Origin: an uncultured bacterium
GTDB taxonomy: Bacteria; Verrucomicrobiota; Kiritimatiellia; RFP12; UBA1067
Length of the DNA stretch: 64,000 nt
Reading direction: 5' to 3'
Assembly (NCBI GenBank): GCA_902779075.1
Contig: CACZAK010000001.1
Span: 1-64,000 of the forward strand
In this document: one piece after another, positions 35,181 to 42,763 of the stretch
How positions within the stretch are numbered: the stretch's first letter is position 1
Layout of the letters: each line of letters begins with the position of its first letter
Notes under the pieces: model-generated
Seen by the model: the letters and a program-made list of their open reading frames with translations, nothing else
The model's database searches: none
Told to the model about the DNA's origin: nothing
Program-made: the position numbers and the translations under genes

Positions 35181-36265
35181 GTTTTCAGTCTCTTCTTGCA
35201 ATTGAGCAGGGGGAAATAGACGTGCGAGAAGAAGGCCTCGCAAAGTCCGGCTATTGACGGGTGGCGGACCGCCAACAACATCCACCAAGCGGCAAATCGT
35301 TTGAGAGACGATGCATGTCTTATCAACCTGCGGAAACTGTCGAATCCATCTGAGAAGAGGATTTTCAGCGATTCCCACCTCTGCGTTCGCGGGATTGAAT
35401 CGATATACATTTCAAACCACAGCGTGAACATCTTTCCCGTCCAGGCGCGCGCCCAAGATTCGGCAATACGCCTGTCGAACGCCTTCTCCTTTGACACGTC
35501 GGCATAAAATGACAACAGAGACCGATATACCCGTGCATAGCTTTGTAGTCTGCCGTTGTCTTGCGACTTGTGGGAGATGGAACTCGGATTCCCCTTATAA
35601 TAGGTATAGAAGACGAAGTGGATGGGGACGACTTTCTTTGCGTAATAGAGAACGCGCGGCAGGAATTCGCTGTCCTCCTGTTTTAGCCCCGGCACGAAAT
35701 GCAGCGCGTGGTCCAGCAGGTACGTCCTTCGATAGATTGTCATCTGCGCCATCGGGAACGGGTTGTGCCATCTCCTTTCGAGAAACAAAATGGCTTCTCC
35801 GCCAGTGAGTTCTGCAGACGCGCATCTGTCGTAATTGTCATGAACAACGACATCTTCGCTCGCGCATCGTTCTCCGTTTTCCCCTTGGATGCGAATGGCA
35901 CTTGGATACAGATCCGCGCCAGGGTGCCCGACAATCAAGTCGTGTAGCTGCTGGAGCGCCCCGTCCACGATGGCATCGTCGCCATCCAGGAAAATGACAA
36001 ATTCTCCTTGCGCATGGGCCAACCCGGTATTGCGCGGCGTGGACGGCGATCCGCTACGAGGCCCTATGGTCATCTTGAAACGCTGATCTCGCGCCACGTA
36101 TTCGCGGACGATCTCCTCGGTCCTGTCCTTGGAGGTCTCGACGCCTATCAGGCATTCCCAGTCCGCAAATGGCTGGTGAAGGATAGAATCGAGGCATTCG
36201 CGCACGTATGGTTCGACGTCGCAACAGGGGACGATTATGGAAAAAAAAGGCTTCATTTCAAACAT
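35177..36265 (-). CDS. GT2-family glycosyltransferase (paralogue B)
   Basis: This 362-aa paralogue of the gene at 34125 has PCCDVEPYVRECLDSIL, TGLAHAQGEFVIFLDGDDAI and a QEDSEF acceptor motif. Two in-frame ATGs lie nine bases apart (36265 and 36256). The first is one base beyond the previous stop and has GGAAG upstream. The second matches the MKPFFS start of the paralogue, so the start is uncertain by three residues. Both paralogues differ most in the central acceptor-binding part, suggesting two different linkages. Confidence 0.92.
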   Translation of the reverse strand: MFEMKPFFSIIVPCCDVEPYVRECLDSILHQPFADWECLIGVETSKDRTEEIVREYVARDQRFKMTIGPRSGSPSTPRNTGLAHAQGEFVIFLDGDDAIVDGALQQLHDLIVGHPGADLYPSAIRIQGENGERCASEDVVVHDNYDRCASAELTGGEAILFLERRWHNPFPMAQMTIYRRTYLLDHALHFVPGLKQEDSEFLPRVLYYAKKVVPIHFVFYTYYKGNPSSISHKSQDNGRLQSYARVYRSLLSFYADVSKEKAFDRRIAESWARAWTGKMFTLWFEMYIDSIPRTQRWESLKILFSDGFDSFRRLIRHASSLKRFAAWWMLLAVRHPSIAGLCEAFFSHVYFPLLNCKKRLKT

Positions 36266-36266
36266 C

Positions 36267-37403
36267 TCACTTCCGGTATATTTCTCTAAATCTGCCGACG
36301 GCGCCCTTTTGGTGGACGACTTGCAGCATTTCAATATCCCAGTCATGGTTGCCTTCGACCAGCATCGGGCCGTCCTGGGTGACGGCGACGTCCCACCCCA
36401 CCGTGAGGAGCCGCGGAAAGAGTGCGTGCGCCTTGAGGGCAAGCTCGACGGACTCCGCGTAGAACGGCACGGCGTACCCCTCGAATAGCACCTTGGAGTC
36501 CGGATGGCTTTCGGTCTTGACGTAGTTGAGTTCCCGGTCATGGGAATAGCCGTACTTCTTGAGCCTGCCGGACTGGTCGATGCCCACGCCGATGCCGCCT
36601 TTTGCGAAGTTGTCGACGTTGGCGTTCGCGCGGCCGATGCGCATCATCCCCGGATCCCAAAGTTCCAGCGTGCCGTCCTTGCGGCGACACGTGACGAGCC
36701 TCAGCGTGTTCAGGCTTGACGGATTGATTTTCTTGATATCCGCATGGTTCTCGATCACGGGCTGGAAGATGAAGTCGTCACCGCCCGCGATCATTTCGTC
36801 GATGGACGTCTTGTGACCGTCCACGGTGAAATCGCCACCCTTCACGACGACGATGCTGGCCTTGCTTCCGCAGTTCGCCGCTACGGGTTTTACGAAGAAT
36901 CGTTCGAGATTTCGCAGTTTCGGCAGGGCCTCTTCGCCCTTGACGAGCTTTCCCCCGACGGTGTTCGCGAGAATCGGCACGACGGGAATACCATGCCTAT
37001 CCATGAAGCTCCAGAAGCAGAACTTGTCCTGAAGGAGGAGGATCGGGCAGGTTCCTATTCGCGTGAGCTTCTGCATGGGCGTTGCGGACTCCATGCCGTC
37101 TTCCGTGAGGTGGCGGAGGAGAAAGCGTATCCACGCGACATTGTCGACGAAGTCGTTCAGCCTTCGCCCCTTGACGTCAAGGCCGAGCCCGTCATACGCC
37201 GCACACGGCGCGCCGTTTCGGAAGTAGATGTAGAGATTCTCGACGAGACGGCGAAATTTTGACTTTCTTGGCAGTTCAGGATAGGTGGAGGCGTGGCGCA
37301 CGATCATGGGGATCGTATGCCCAAGATGCCAGCGGAGAAAACGCAGAGAACTCCTGAGACGACCTGTCGTCTTCTCTCGTGCGATTGAGGATTCGTCTAG
37401 CAT
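36267..37403 (-). CDS. Sugar-transfer-associated ATP-grasp protein
   Basis: The ATG at 37403, with GTGAGG seven bases upstream, gives 378 aa. A TTG two codons earlier is also possible. The middle and C-terminal parts fit the ATPgrasp_ST family: LLQDKFCFWSFMDRHGIPVVP, FFVKPVAANCGSKASIVV, FIFQPVIENH, NTLRLVTCRR and the metal-binding VGWDVAVTQDGPMLVEGNHDWD. Family members sit in polysaccharide clusters and probably ligate an amino acid or similar group onto a sugar, but the substrate is not known. It heads a three-gene leftward operon driven by the promoter at 37474-37503. Confidence 0.9.
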   Translation of the reverse strand: MLDESSIAREKTTGRLRSSLRFLRWHLGHTIPMIVRHASTYPELPRKSKFRRLVENLYIYFRNGAPCAAYDGLGLDVKGRRLNDFVDNVAWIRFLLRHLTEDGMESATPMQKLTRIGTCPILLLQDKFCFWSFMDRHGIPVVPILANTVGGKLVKGEEALPKLRNLERFFVKPVAANCGSKASIVVVKGGDFTVDGHKTSIDEMIAGGDDFIFQPVIENHADIKKINPSSLNTLRLVTCRRKDGTLELWDPGMMRIGRANANVDNFAKGGIGVGIDQSGRLKKYGYSHDRELNYVKTESHPDSKVLFEGYAVPFYAESVELALKAHALFPRLLTVGWDVAVTQDGPMLVEGNHDWDIEMLQVVHQKGAVGRFREIYRK

Positions 37404-37473
37404 GTACAAACCTCACTTCTCTGATTACGCTGTTATAATTTTTTACTTCCCTGTTTGGGCCGAATGGGCTTCC

Positions 37474-37503
37474 ATTATACCAAACCCCAGCGCGGCCGGT
37501 CAA
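37474..37503 (-). promoter_or_regulatory. Sigma-70 promoter of the leftward GT2/ATP-grasp operon
   Basis: On the minus strand TTGACC (37503-37498), an 18-base spacer ending TTTGG, then TATAAT (37479-37474). Transcription should start near 37467, leaving a leader of about 64 nt with GTGAGG before the ATG at 37403. Confidence 0.7.
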
Positions 37504-37532
37504 TGTCAACTTCCCCTTTTGCGAAATGCGCA

Positions 37533-37562
37533 TTGACACCGGTGAGCTCAAAATGATAGAAT
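37533..37562 (+). promoter_or_regulatory. Sigma-70 promoter abutting an acyltransferase start (leaderless)
   Basis: TTGACA (37533-37538), 18 bases, TAGAAT (37557-37562), then only GCGCGGC before the ATG at 37570. The expected transcription start coincides with the start codon. The promoter of the APC-kinase gene at 39794 has the same layout, including the CGCGGCATGA junction. Confidence 0.7.
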
Positions 37563-37569
37563 GCGCGGC

Positions 37570-38553
37570 ATGAAAGCACGTTACAACGGCCTTGACTGGC
37601 TACGCGGACTTGCCGCTCTCTCCGTGGTGGCGGTTCATCTCTCCGTCGGAACGACGCCTTCGTGGGCACGCGTCGCGGCGTTCGGCTCGCAGACCGGCGT
37701 GGATCTTTTCGCCGTTGCGAGCGGTTTCCTGCTGGCAATCCTCCTCGACGGTTCCCGTGACAAGCCTATTTGGGACCTGATCGCGCACAGGGCGGCGCGT
37801 CTCATCCCCACTTACCTGATGTGGACGGCGTTCTACCTGGTCGCGCTGTCGCTGTTGGACTGGGGATTCGGCGTCCCGCATGGCTATCTTGCGAAGCTGA
37901 GTCCGCGCTTCATCGTGACGGCAGTGCTGCGCGGCGCGGCGGAGGTCCACCTCTGGTTCGTGCCGAGCCTCTTCTTCGCGTCGGTGGTGTTGATTGCCGC
38001 AGACCGTCTTCCATGGGCAGCGTTACGCAATTCCTGGGCGTATCTGGCCTGCGGAGCGGCGATTGCCCTGTCGGGAAGCTACATCGGGACGAATTTCTTC
38101 TGCCACGACGTGCGTCTGTTCGGCTGGGTGATACTCGGAATGGGGCTTTCGCGCGTCGTGCGGAGTCTGGATGCCTCGGACGGCCTCCGCCGCGTTCGCA
38201 GGTTTGCCGTGTTCGCGCTCATCCCCGCGTTTGCCGCGTGTGTTTTCGCGCAGGGCACCGTCCTCTGGCTCGTGGCAGACATGGCCGCCGTGCTGCTGTT
38301 GATGCTGGCGTTTTCCAATCCGGCGATTCCGCGCTCACGCATCGGCGCGTTTCTCTCGCGCACGAGCCTGGGCGTTTACTATTTCCACGTGTTCGTGTCA
38401 CGCGCGTTGTCCATTGCGATTCGCAGGTGGCATCTTGAGCCGCTTGACATTTGGCTTTCGCTTTCCCTCTGGCTACTGGTATGGCTCATCGCACTCGCCG
38501 CAGTCTGCATGGGTTCTGCCGTTATAGCAACCCTAAAACGTCAATTAAAATGA
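37570..38553 (+). CDS. Acyltransferase family 3 membrane protein
   Basis: The ATG at 37570 gives 327 aa. An ATG at 37561 overlaps the -10 element and is unlikely to be used. About ten TM helices and the N-terminal signature GLDWLRGLAALSVVAVHL are typical of AT3 enzymes. QTGVDLFAVASGFLL is the second conserved block. These enzymes acetylate or otherwise acylate sugars of surface polysaccharides. It is a single-gene transcription unit between divergent and convergent neighbours. Confidence 0.92.
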   Translation: MKARYNGLDWLRGLAALSVVAVHLSVGTTPSWARVAAFGSQTGVDLFAVASGFLLAILLDGSRDKPIWDLIAHRAARLIPTYLMWTAFYLVALSLLDWGFGVPHGYLAKLSPRFIVTAVLRGAAEVHLWFVPSLFFASVVLIAADRLPWAALRNSWAYLACGAAIALSGSYIGTNFFCHDVRLFGWVILGMGLSRVVRSLDASDGLRRVRRFAVFALIPAFAACVFAQGTVLWLVADMAAVLLLMLAFSNPAIPRSRIGAFLSRTSLGVYYFHVFVSRALSIAIRRWHLEPLDIWLSLSLWLLVWLIALAAVCMGSAVIATLKRQLK

Positions 38554-38601
38554 TTTAACCCACAAAAACAGGAGAATAGACACAGGGGTGCCGCAACCGC
38601 A

Positions 38602-38641
38602 ATGTGCACCTAATTGACTTTTTATCAAATAGGTGCACATG
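38602..38641. repeat. 40-bp hairpin repeat, copy 1
   Basis: Ends ATGTGCACCTA and TAGGTGCACAT are inverted. Inside them TTGA and TCAA also pair around a CTTTTTA loop, giving a stem of about 15 bp with one mismatch. It lies between the convergent acyltransferase and epimerase genes and may end transcription from either side. Confidence 0.75.
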
Positions 38642-38656
38642 GCAAGCCCATGATTT

Positions 38657-38696
38657 ATGTGCACATAATTGAACTTTTGTCAAATAGGTGCACATG
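38657..38696. repeat. 40-bp hairpin repeat, copy 2
   Basis: Same length and structure as the element at 38602-38641, starting 55 bp later. It has C-to-A at position 9 of the left arm, and the loop reads ACTTTTG. The remaining 196-bp intergenic stretch shows no gene. Confidence 0.75.
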
Positions 38697-38749
38697 TGGT
38701 TGGTGGCAGAGGATCGACCCTGCCAGCCGCGTCAATCCTCTCCTGGTCA

Positions 38750-39715
38750 CTAGCGCGTCATGTAGTATTCGCGGTACCACTTGGCGAAGACGGGGATGCC
38801 TTCGCGGATGGTCGTCGTCGGCACGTAACCGACGGCCTTGTGCAGCTTGTCGATGCTGGCGTAGGTCGCGTACATGTCGCCTGGCTGCATGGGCAGCATC
38901 TCCAACTTGGGCTTGACGTCGAGTGCGGCGGCGAGCGTCTCAATGACGTCCATCAGCTTCTCGCTCCTGTGGTTGCCGATGTTGTAGATGTCGTAAAGCG
39001 GCAGGGTGTCGGCCTCCACGACGCGCACGATGCCGTCCACGATATCGTCCACGTAGGTGAAGTCCCGCAGCATGTCACCGCGGTTGAACACCTTGATCGG
39101 CTTGTCGTGCAGCATGGCGTCCGCGAAGAGCGAAAGCGCCATGTCGGGACGGTACCAGGATCCGTAGACGGTGAAGAACCGGAGTCCAATCGTCTGCATC
39201 TTGTAGAGGTTCGCGTACGTATGGGCCATCAGCTCGTTCGCCTTCTTCGTCGCGGCGTAGAGGCTGACCGGGTTGTCCACCGGGTCGGACTCCTCGAACG
39301 GCATCTTCTTGTTGCCGCCGTACACGGACGACGACGACGCGAAAACGAGCTTCGGGGGTTTCGTCGCGTGGCGGCAACACTCGAGGATGTTGAGGAAGCC
39401 CTCGAGGTTCGTCTTCTGGTACACGAACGGGTGCGTGATCGAGTACCTGACGCCCGGCTGGGCGGCGAGGTTCAGCACCACGTCCGGCGCATCCTCCGCG
39501 AATTCGCGCAACAGCACGGCATAGTCGCAGATGTCAAGCTCGCGCCCGACGAATCTTTCACAAGACGCGAGCTGGGCCGCGCGATCACGCTTGAGCGCGA
39601 CGTCGTAGTAGTCGTTGAAATTGTCGACTCCGACGACATCCCACCCGCGGCGCAAGAACGCCTGAGCGGCGTGGAAGCCGATGAAACCAGCATAACCAGT
39701 AATTAGGATTTTCAT
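38750..39715 (-). CDS. NAD-dependent epimerase, UDP-glucuronate 4-epimerase-like
   Basis: The ATG at 39715 gives 321 aa. It has the Rossmann motif GYAGFIGFHAA, the DNFNDYYDVALKRDRAAQL stretch typical of UDP-glucuronate 4-epimerases (CapI/LspL), the serine block FASSSSVYGG and the catalytic YAATK. The expected reaction converts UDP-GlcA to UDP-GalA for the polymer. It is transcribed leftwards from a promoter back to back with that of the APC-kinase gene. Confidence 0.92.
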   Translation of the reverse strand: MKILITGYAGFIGFHAAQAFLRRGWDVVGVDNFNDYYDVALKRDRAAQLASCERFVGRELDICDYAVLLREFAEDAPDVVLNLAAQPGVRYSITHPFVYQKTNLEGFLNILECCRHATKPPKLVFASSSSVYGGNKKMPFEESDPVDNPVSLYAATKKANELMAHTYANLYKMQTIGLRFFTVYGSWYRPDMALSLFADAMLHDKPIKVFNRGDMLRDFTYVDDIVDGIVRVVEADTLPLYDIYNIGNHRSEKLMDVIETLAAALDVKPKLEMLPMQPGDMYATYASIDKLHKAVGYVPTTTIREGIPVFAKWYREYYMTR

Positions 39716-39722
39716 GGGGCGT

Positions 39723-39751
39723 AGTATACCATATTCTCCACGCCGTGTATA
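39723..39751 (-). promoter_or_regulatory. Promoter of the epimerase gene (leaderless)
   Basis: On the minus strand TATACA (39751-39746), 17 bases, then TGG-TATACT (-10 at 39728-39723). Only seven bases separate the -10 from the ATG at 39715, so the transcript probably starts at or next to the start codon. No ribosome site is present. Confidence 0.55.
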
Positions 39752-39756
39752 TTGCA

Positions 39757-39786
39757 TTGACACCCAACGGTCTAAAATGGTAGACT
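39757..39786 (+). promoter_or_regulatory. Sigma-70 promoter of APC-kinase 2 (leaderless)
   Basis: TTGACA (39757-39762), 18 bases ending AATGG, TAGACT (39781-39786), then ACGCGGC and the ATG at 39794. It matches the acyltransferase promoter at 37533-37562 in spacing and in the sequence around the start codon. Confidence 0.7.
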
Positions 39787-39793
39787 ACGCGGC

Positions 39794-42763
39794 ATGAGAA
39801 ATACTTTTTCTGCTCGGCTCGGCGCCTACCTGACGCCGTTGGCAGTAATTGCACTCTCCTTCGGCTATGCCGTGGGATGGGGCTCGTTTGTCATGCCGGG
39901 CAAGGTTTTCCTGCCGGGCGCGGGTCCTGCGGGAACCGTCATCGGGATTCTCCTCGGCGCGGCGGCGATTGCCGTCTTCGCGTTCAACTACCACCGAATG
40001 CTTCAGCGCGTTCCGGGGCCGGGCGGCGCTGTCTCGTTCGCGGTAAAGGCATTCGGATCGGACCACGGCTTCTTGCTTTCGTGGTTCCTGTGGCTCACGT
40101 ACGTCGCCATCCTCTGGGCCAACGCCACTGCACTCGTGCTCCTCGTGCGCTACCTCTTCGGCGACGCGCTCCAGATCGGATTCCACTACACGCTGGCCGG
40201 GTTCGACGTGTATTTCGGGGAAGTCGCGCTCTGCGTCCTCGCGATCGCCTTCTGCGGCGCGGTGTGTCTTTTCCGCAAGCGGTTCGCCATCGGGCTGCAC
40301 ACGATCCTCGCCGGCGTGTTCATCGCTGGCGTGGTCACCGTATTCGCCGCCGCGCTTGCGCATCACGAAGGCGGCTTCGCGGCGATGGGACCGGCTTTCG
40401 CGCCGGAGGGCGGACACTTCATGCAGGTCGTCCGCATTCTCGCCATGGTCCCGTGGGCGTTCGTCGGTTTCGAGGCCGTGGTCCATTCGTCGGCCGAGTT
40501 CCGCTTTCCCGTCCGCCGCATGTTCGGACTCCTCGTCGCGGCAATCGCGATTTCCGCCGCGATCTACCTCCTGCTGGCGCTTCTGCCAGTCATCTCCCTG
40601 CCGGACGGATACGCGACGTGGGCCGCCTACCTTGACGCGCTTCCGGGGTTGAAGGGAATCGACGCGATGCCTGTCTTCGCCGCGTCGAAGAAGGCTCTCG
40701 GCACGGCGGGCGTCGCCGTGATCGGCGGCGCGATGCTCGCCGCGCAGTTGACGGGTATCTTCGGCACGCTGATCGCCTCGAGCCGCCTCATGCACGCGAT
40801 GTCCAGGGGCGGCATGATCCCGAGCTGGTTCGGGCGGCTCAACCGCGACGGCACGCCTGCCAACGCGGTTCTCTTCGTGATGTGCGCGTCGTTCGCGATC
40901 CCGTTCCTCGGGCGCACCGTGACCGGCTGGCCGGTGGACGTCTCGAACCTCGGCGCGGCGATCGCCTACGGCTACACGTCCGCAGCCACGTTCGCCATCG
41001 CGAAGGAGGATTCCGGACGCCTTGCGCTCGCCGAAAGAATCACCGGTGCCGTCGGCATCGTGATGGCTATCGGCTTCTGCCTCCTGATGCTCGTGCCGAA
41101 CTACATCTCTGGCGATACGCTTTCCGCCGAGTCGTACCTCGTGCTCTCCATCTGGTGCCTCTGCGGATTCCTCCAGTACCGTCACGTGTTCCTTGTTGAC
41201 TGGCGGGCCCGCTTCGGACACACCATCGTGGTCTGGATCGGCGTCCTCGCCATGATCTTCTTCTCGTCGCTCATGTGGATCCGCCTCGCGATCTGCGATG
41301 CTTCCGAGGCGGCGTTCGGCGGCCTCGTCGGCAAGACGGTTGACTCCGGCATGGTCGATGGCATTATGGAGCACGTTGGCAACGATATGCTCCTGAAGAT
41401 GGTCGTCGAGCTTCTGCTCCTCTTCTCGTCCCTCGCCATCATCCTCAACCTCTTCTACGTCCTCAGCGGGCGCCAGAAGCGGCTGCTCCAGCAGAAGATC
41501 GAGGCGGAGGAGAGCGCCGGCAAGTCCCGTAGCTACTTCTTCTCGACCGTGAGCCACGACATCCGCACGCCCCTCAACGCCATCATCGGCTTCTCCGAGA
41601 TGATGAAGATGGGCTTCAAGACAAACGCGGAACGCGAGCAGGCGGTCGATTCGATCCTCGTCAGCGGCAAGTCGCTTCTCAGGCTCGTAGACCACGTGCT
41701 CGACTTCTCCAAGCTCGAGTCCGGGGACATGGAAATCGTCCCCGCGCCGACGGAGGTCTCGAAGCTGATCGGCGACGTGGTGGGGGCGTTCCGCACCTCG
41801 AAGAAGATTGAGTTTCGTTGCAAGGTGGGTGCCCTCCCCGCCCTTATGGTCGATCCGCAGCGCATCGGGCAGATGTTGTTCGACCTCGTCGGCAACGCCG
41901 TCAAGTTCACGACGAACGGCTTCATCGAAGTCCGCGCCACGTTCACGCCGGGAGGGTCGCGCTCCGTCGCGACCGACGGCGAAGTTTCCGGCACTCTGCG
42001 CATCGAGGTGGAGGATTCCGGATGCGGCATTGGCGAAGAGGACCTGAAGCGCATCATGTCGCCCTACGAGCAGGTGACTGCCAAGGAGGCTCGCCACGGC
42101 GGCACGGGGCTCGGCCTTGCCTTCTGCCGCCAGCTCGCGAACGCGATGGGCGGCACCATCTCCGTCACATCGGCACTCGGCAAGGGCTCCACATTCACGA
42201 TTACGCTGCCAGGGGTGAAGGCCGCAGAGAAGGCGGCGAACGAGACTGCCGGGACTGCCGGGACTGCTGGGACTACCGAGACATCCGTGACGCGCAGCAC
42301 TGTAGTCTCGGAGGTCTCGTCTGTCCCGGTTGTCCCGTCTGTCCCGGTTGTCCCGTCCGTCCCGTCGTCCGCCACCTATCGCCGCATCCTCATCGCTGAT
42401 GACCAGAAGATGAACCTGATCGTCCTCAAGGCCATGCTCAAGAAACTCGGCGACTTCGACGTTGTGATGGCCGCCGACGGGAAGCAGGCGCTCGCCGCGC
42501 TCGAGGCGCCGGACGCGCAGCCGTTCGACATGGTGCTGACCGACATGTGGATGCCGGAGCTGGACGGCGAGGGGCTCGTTAAGGCGATACGCGCCAGCGA
42601 GAAGCTCAAGACGCTGCCAGTCCACGTCGTGACCGCCGACGTGGAGCTGGCCAAGCGGCACGTGGAGGTTGGGTTCACGAGTATCCTCCTCAAGCCAATC
42701 ACTGTGGAAAAGATACGCCCAGTCGTCTGTGGCGATGAATCCGGAAAGGATGGTGCGCAATGA
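39794..42763 (+). CDS. APC-permease/histidine kinase/receiver fusion (second of three)
   Basis: This 989-aa protein has the same architecture as the gene at 23498. The APC part shows YAVGWGSFVMPG (TM1), PGPGGAVSFAVKAFG (TM3), WAFVGFEAVVHSSAEF (TM6) and SSRLMHAMSRGGMIPSWF (TM8), about 12 helices in residues 8-470. Two extra helices (about 485-505 and 545-570) bracket an extracytoplasmic loop of about 40 residues. The kinase has H588 in SHDIRTPLNAIIGF and the receiver D917 in LTDMWMPELDG. A linker built of 9-bp repeats joins kinase and receiver. Its stop overlaps the start of the third paralogue (ATGA). Confidence 0.93.
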   Translation: MRNTFSARLGAYLTPLAVIALSFGYAVGWGSFVMPGKVFLPGAGPAGTVIGILLGAAAIAVFAFNYHRMLQRVPGPGGAVSFAVKAFGSDHGFLLSWFLWLTYVAILWANATALVLLVRYLFGDALQIGFHYTLAGFDVYFGEVALCVLAIAFCGAVCLFRKRFAIGLHTILAGVFIAGVVTVFAAALAHHEGGFAAMGPAFAPEGGHFMQVVRILAMVPWAFVGFEAVVHSSAEFRFPVRRMFGLLVAAIAISAAIYLLLALLPVISLPDGYATWAAYLDALPGLKGIDAMPVFAASKKALGTAGVAVIGGAMLAAQLTGIFGTLIASSRLMHAMSRGGMIPSWFGRLNRDGTPANAVLFVMCASFAIPFLGRTVTGWPVDVSNLGAAIAYGYTSAATFAIAKEDSGRLALAERITGAVGIVMAIGFCLLMLVPNYISGDTLSAESYLVLSIWCLCGFLQYRHVFLVDWRARFGHTIVVWIGVLAMIFFSSLMWIRLAICDASEAAFGGLVGKTVDSGMVDGIMEHVGNDMLLKMVVELLLLFSSLAIILNLFYVLSGRQKRLLQQKIEAEESAGKSRSYFFSTVSHDIRTPLNAIIGFSEMMKMGFKTNAEREQAVDSILVSGKSLLRLVDHVLDFSKLESGDMEIVPAPTEVSKLIGDVVGAFRTSKKIEFRCKVGALPALMVDPQRIGQMLFDLVGNAVKFTTNGFIEVRATFTPGGSRSVATDGEVSGTLRIEVEDSGCGIGEEDLKRIMSPYEQVTAKEARHGGTGLGLAFCRQLANAMGGTISVTSALGKGSTFTITLPGVKAAEKAANETAGTAGTAGTTETSVTRSTVVSEVSSVPVVPSVPVVPSVPSSATYRRILIADDQKMNLIVLKAMLKKLGDFDVVMAADGKQALAALEAPDAQPFDMVLTDMWMPELDGEGLVKAIRASEKLKTLPVHVVTADVELAKRHVEVGFTSILLKPITVEKIRPVVCGDESGKDGAQ
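42242..42367 (+). repeat. Inverted pair of 9-bp repeat arrays in kinase-receiver linker
   Basis: The left arm (42242-42287) has units such as GGGACTGCC. The right arm (42304-42367), read on the opposite strand, has GGGACAACC and GGGACAGAC units. The arms are complementary in their GGGAC/CCGAGAC segments and can form a long hairpin. The translation gives TAG-type tripeptides, then a VPVVPSVP run, a flexible linker. Confidence 0.8.

Noticed and set aside
37404..37409. TTG start two codons upstream of the ATP-grasp gene ATG
   Set aside because: The ATG at 37403 has a well spaced GTGAGG, so the TTG would fall in the spacer between ribosome site and start.
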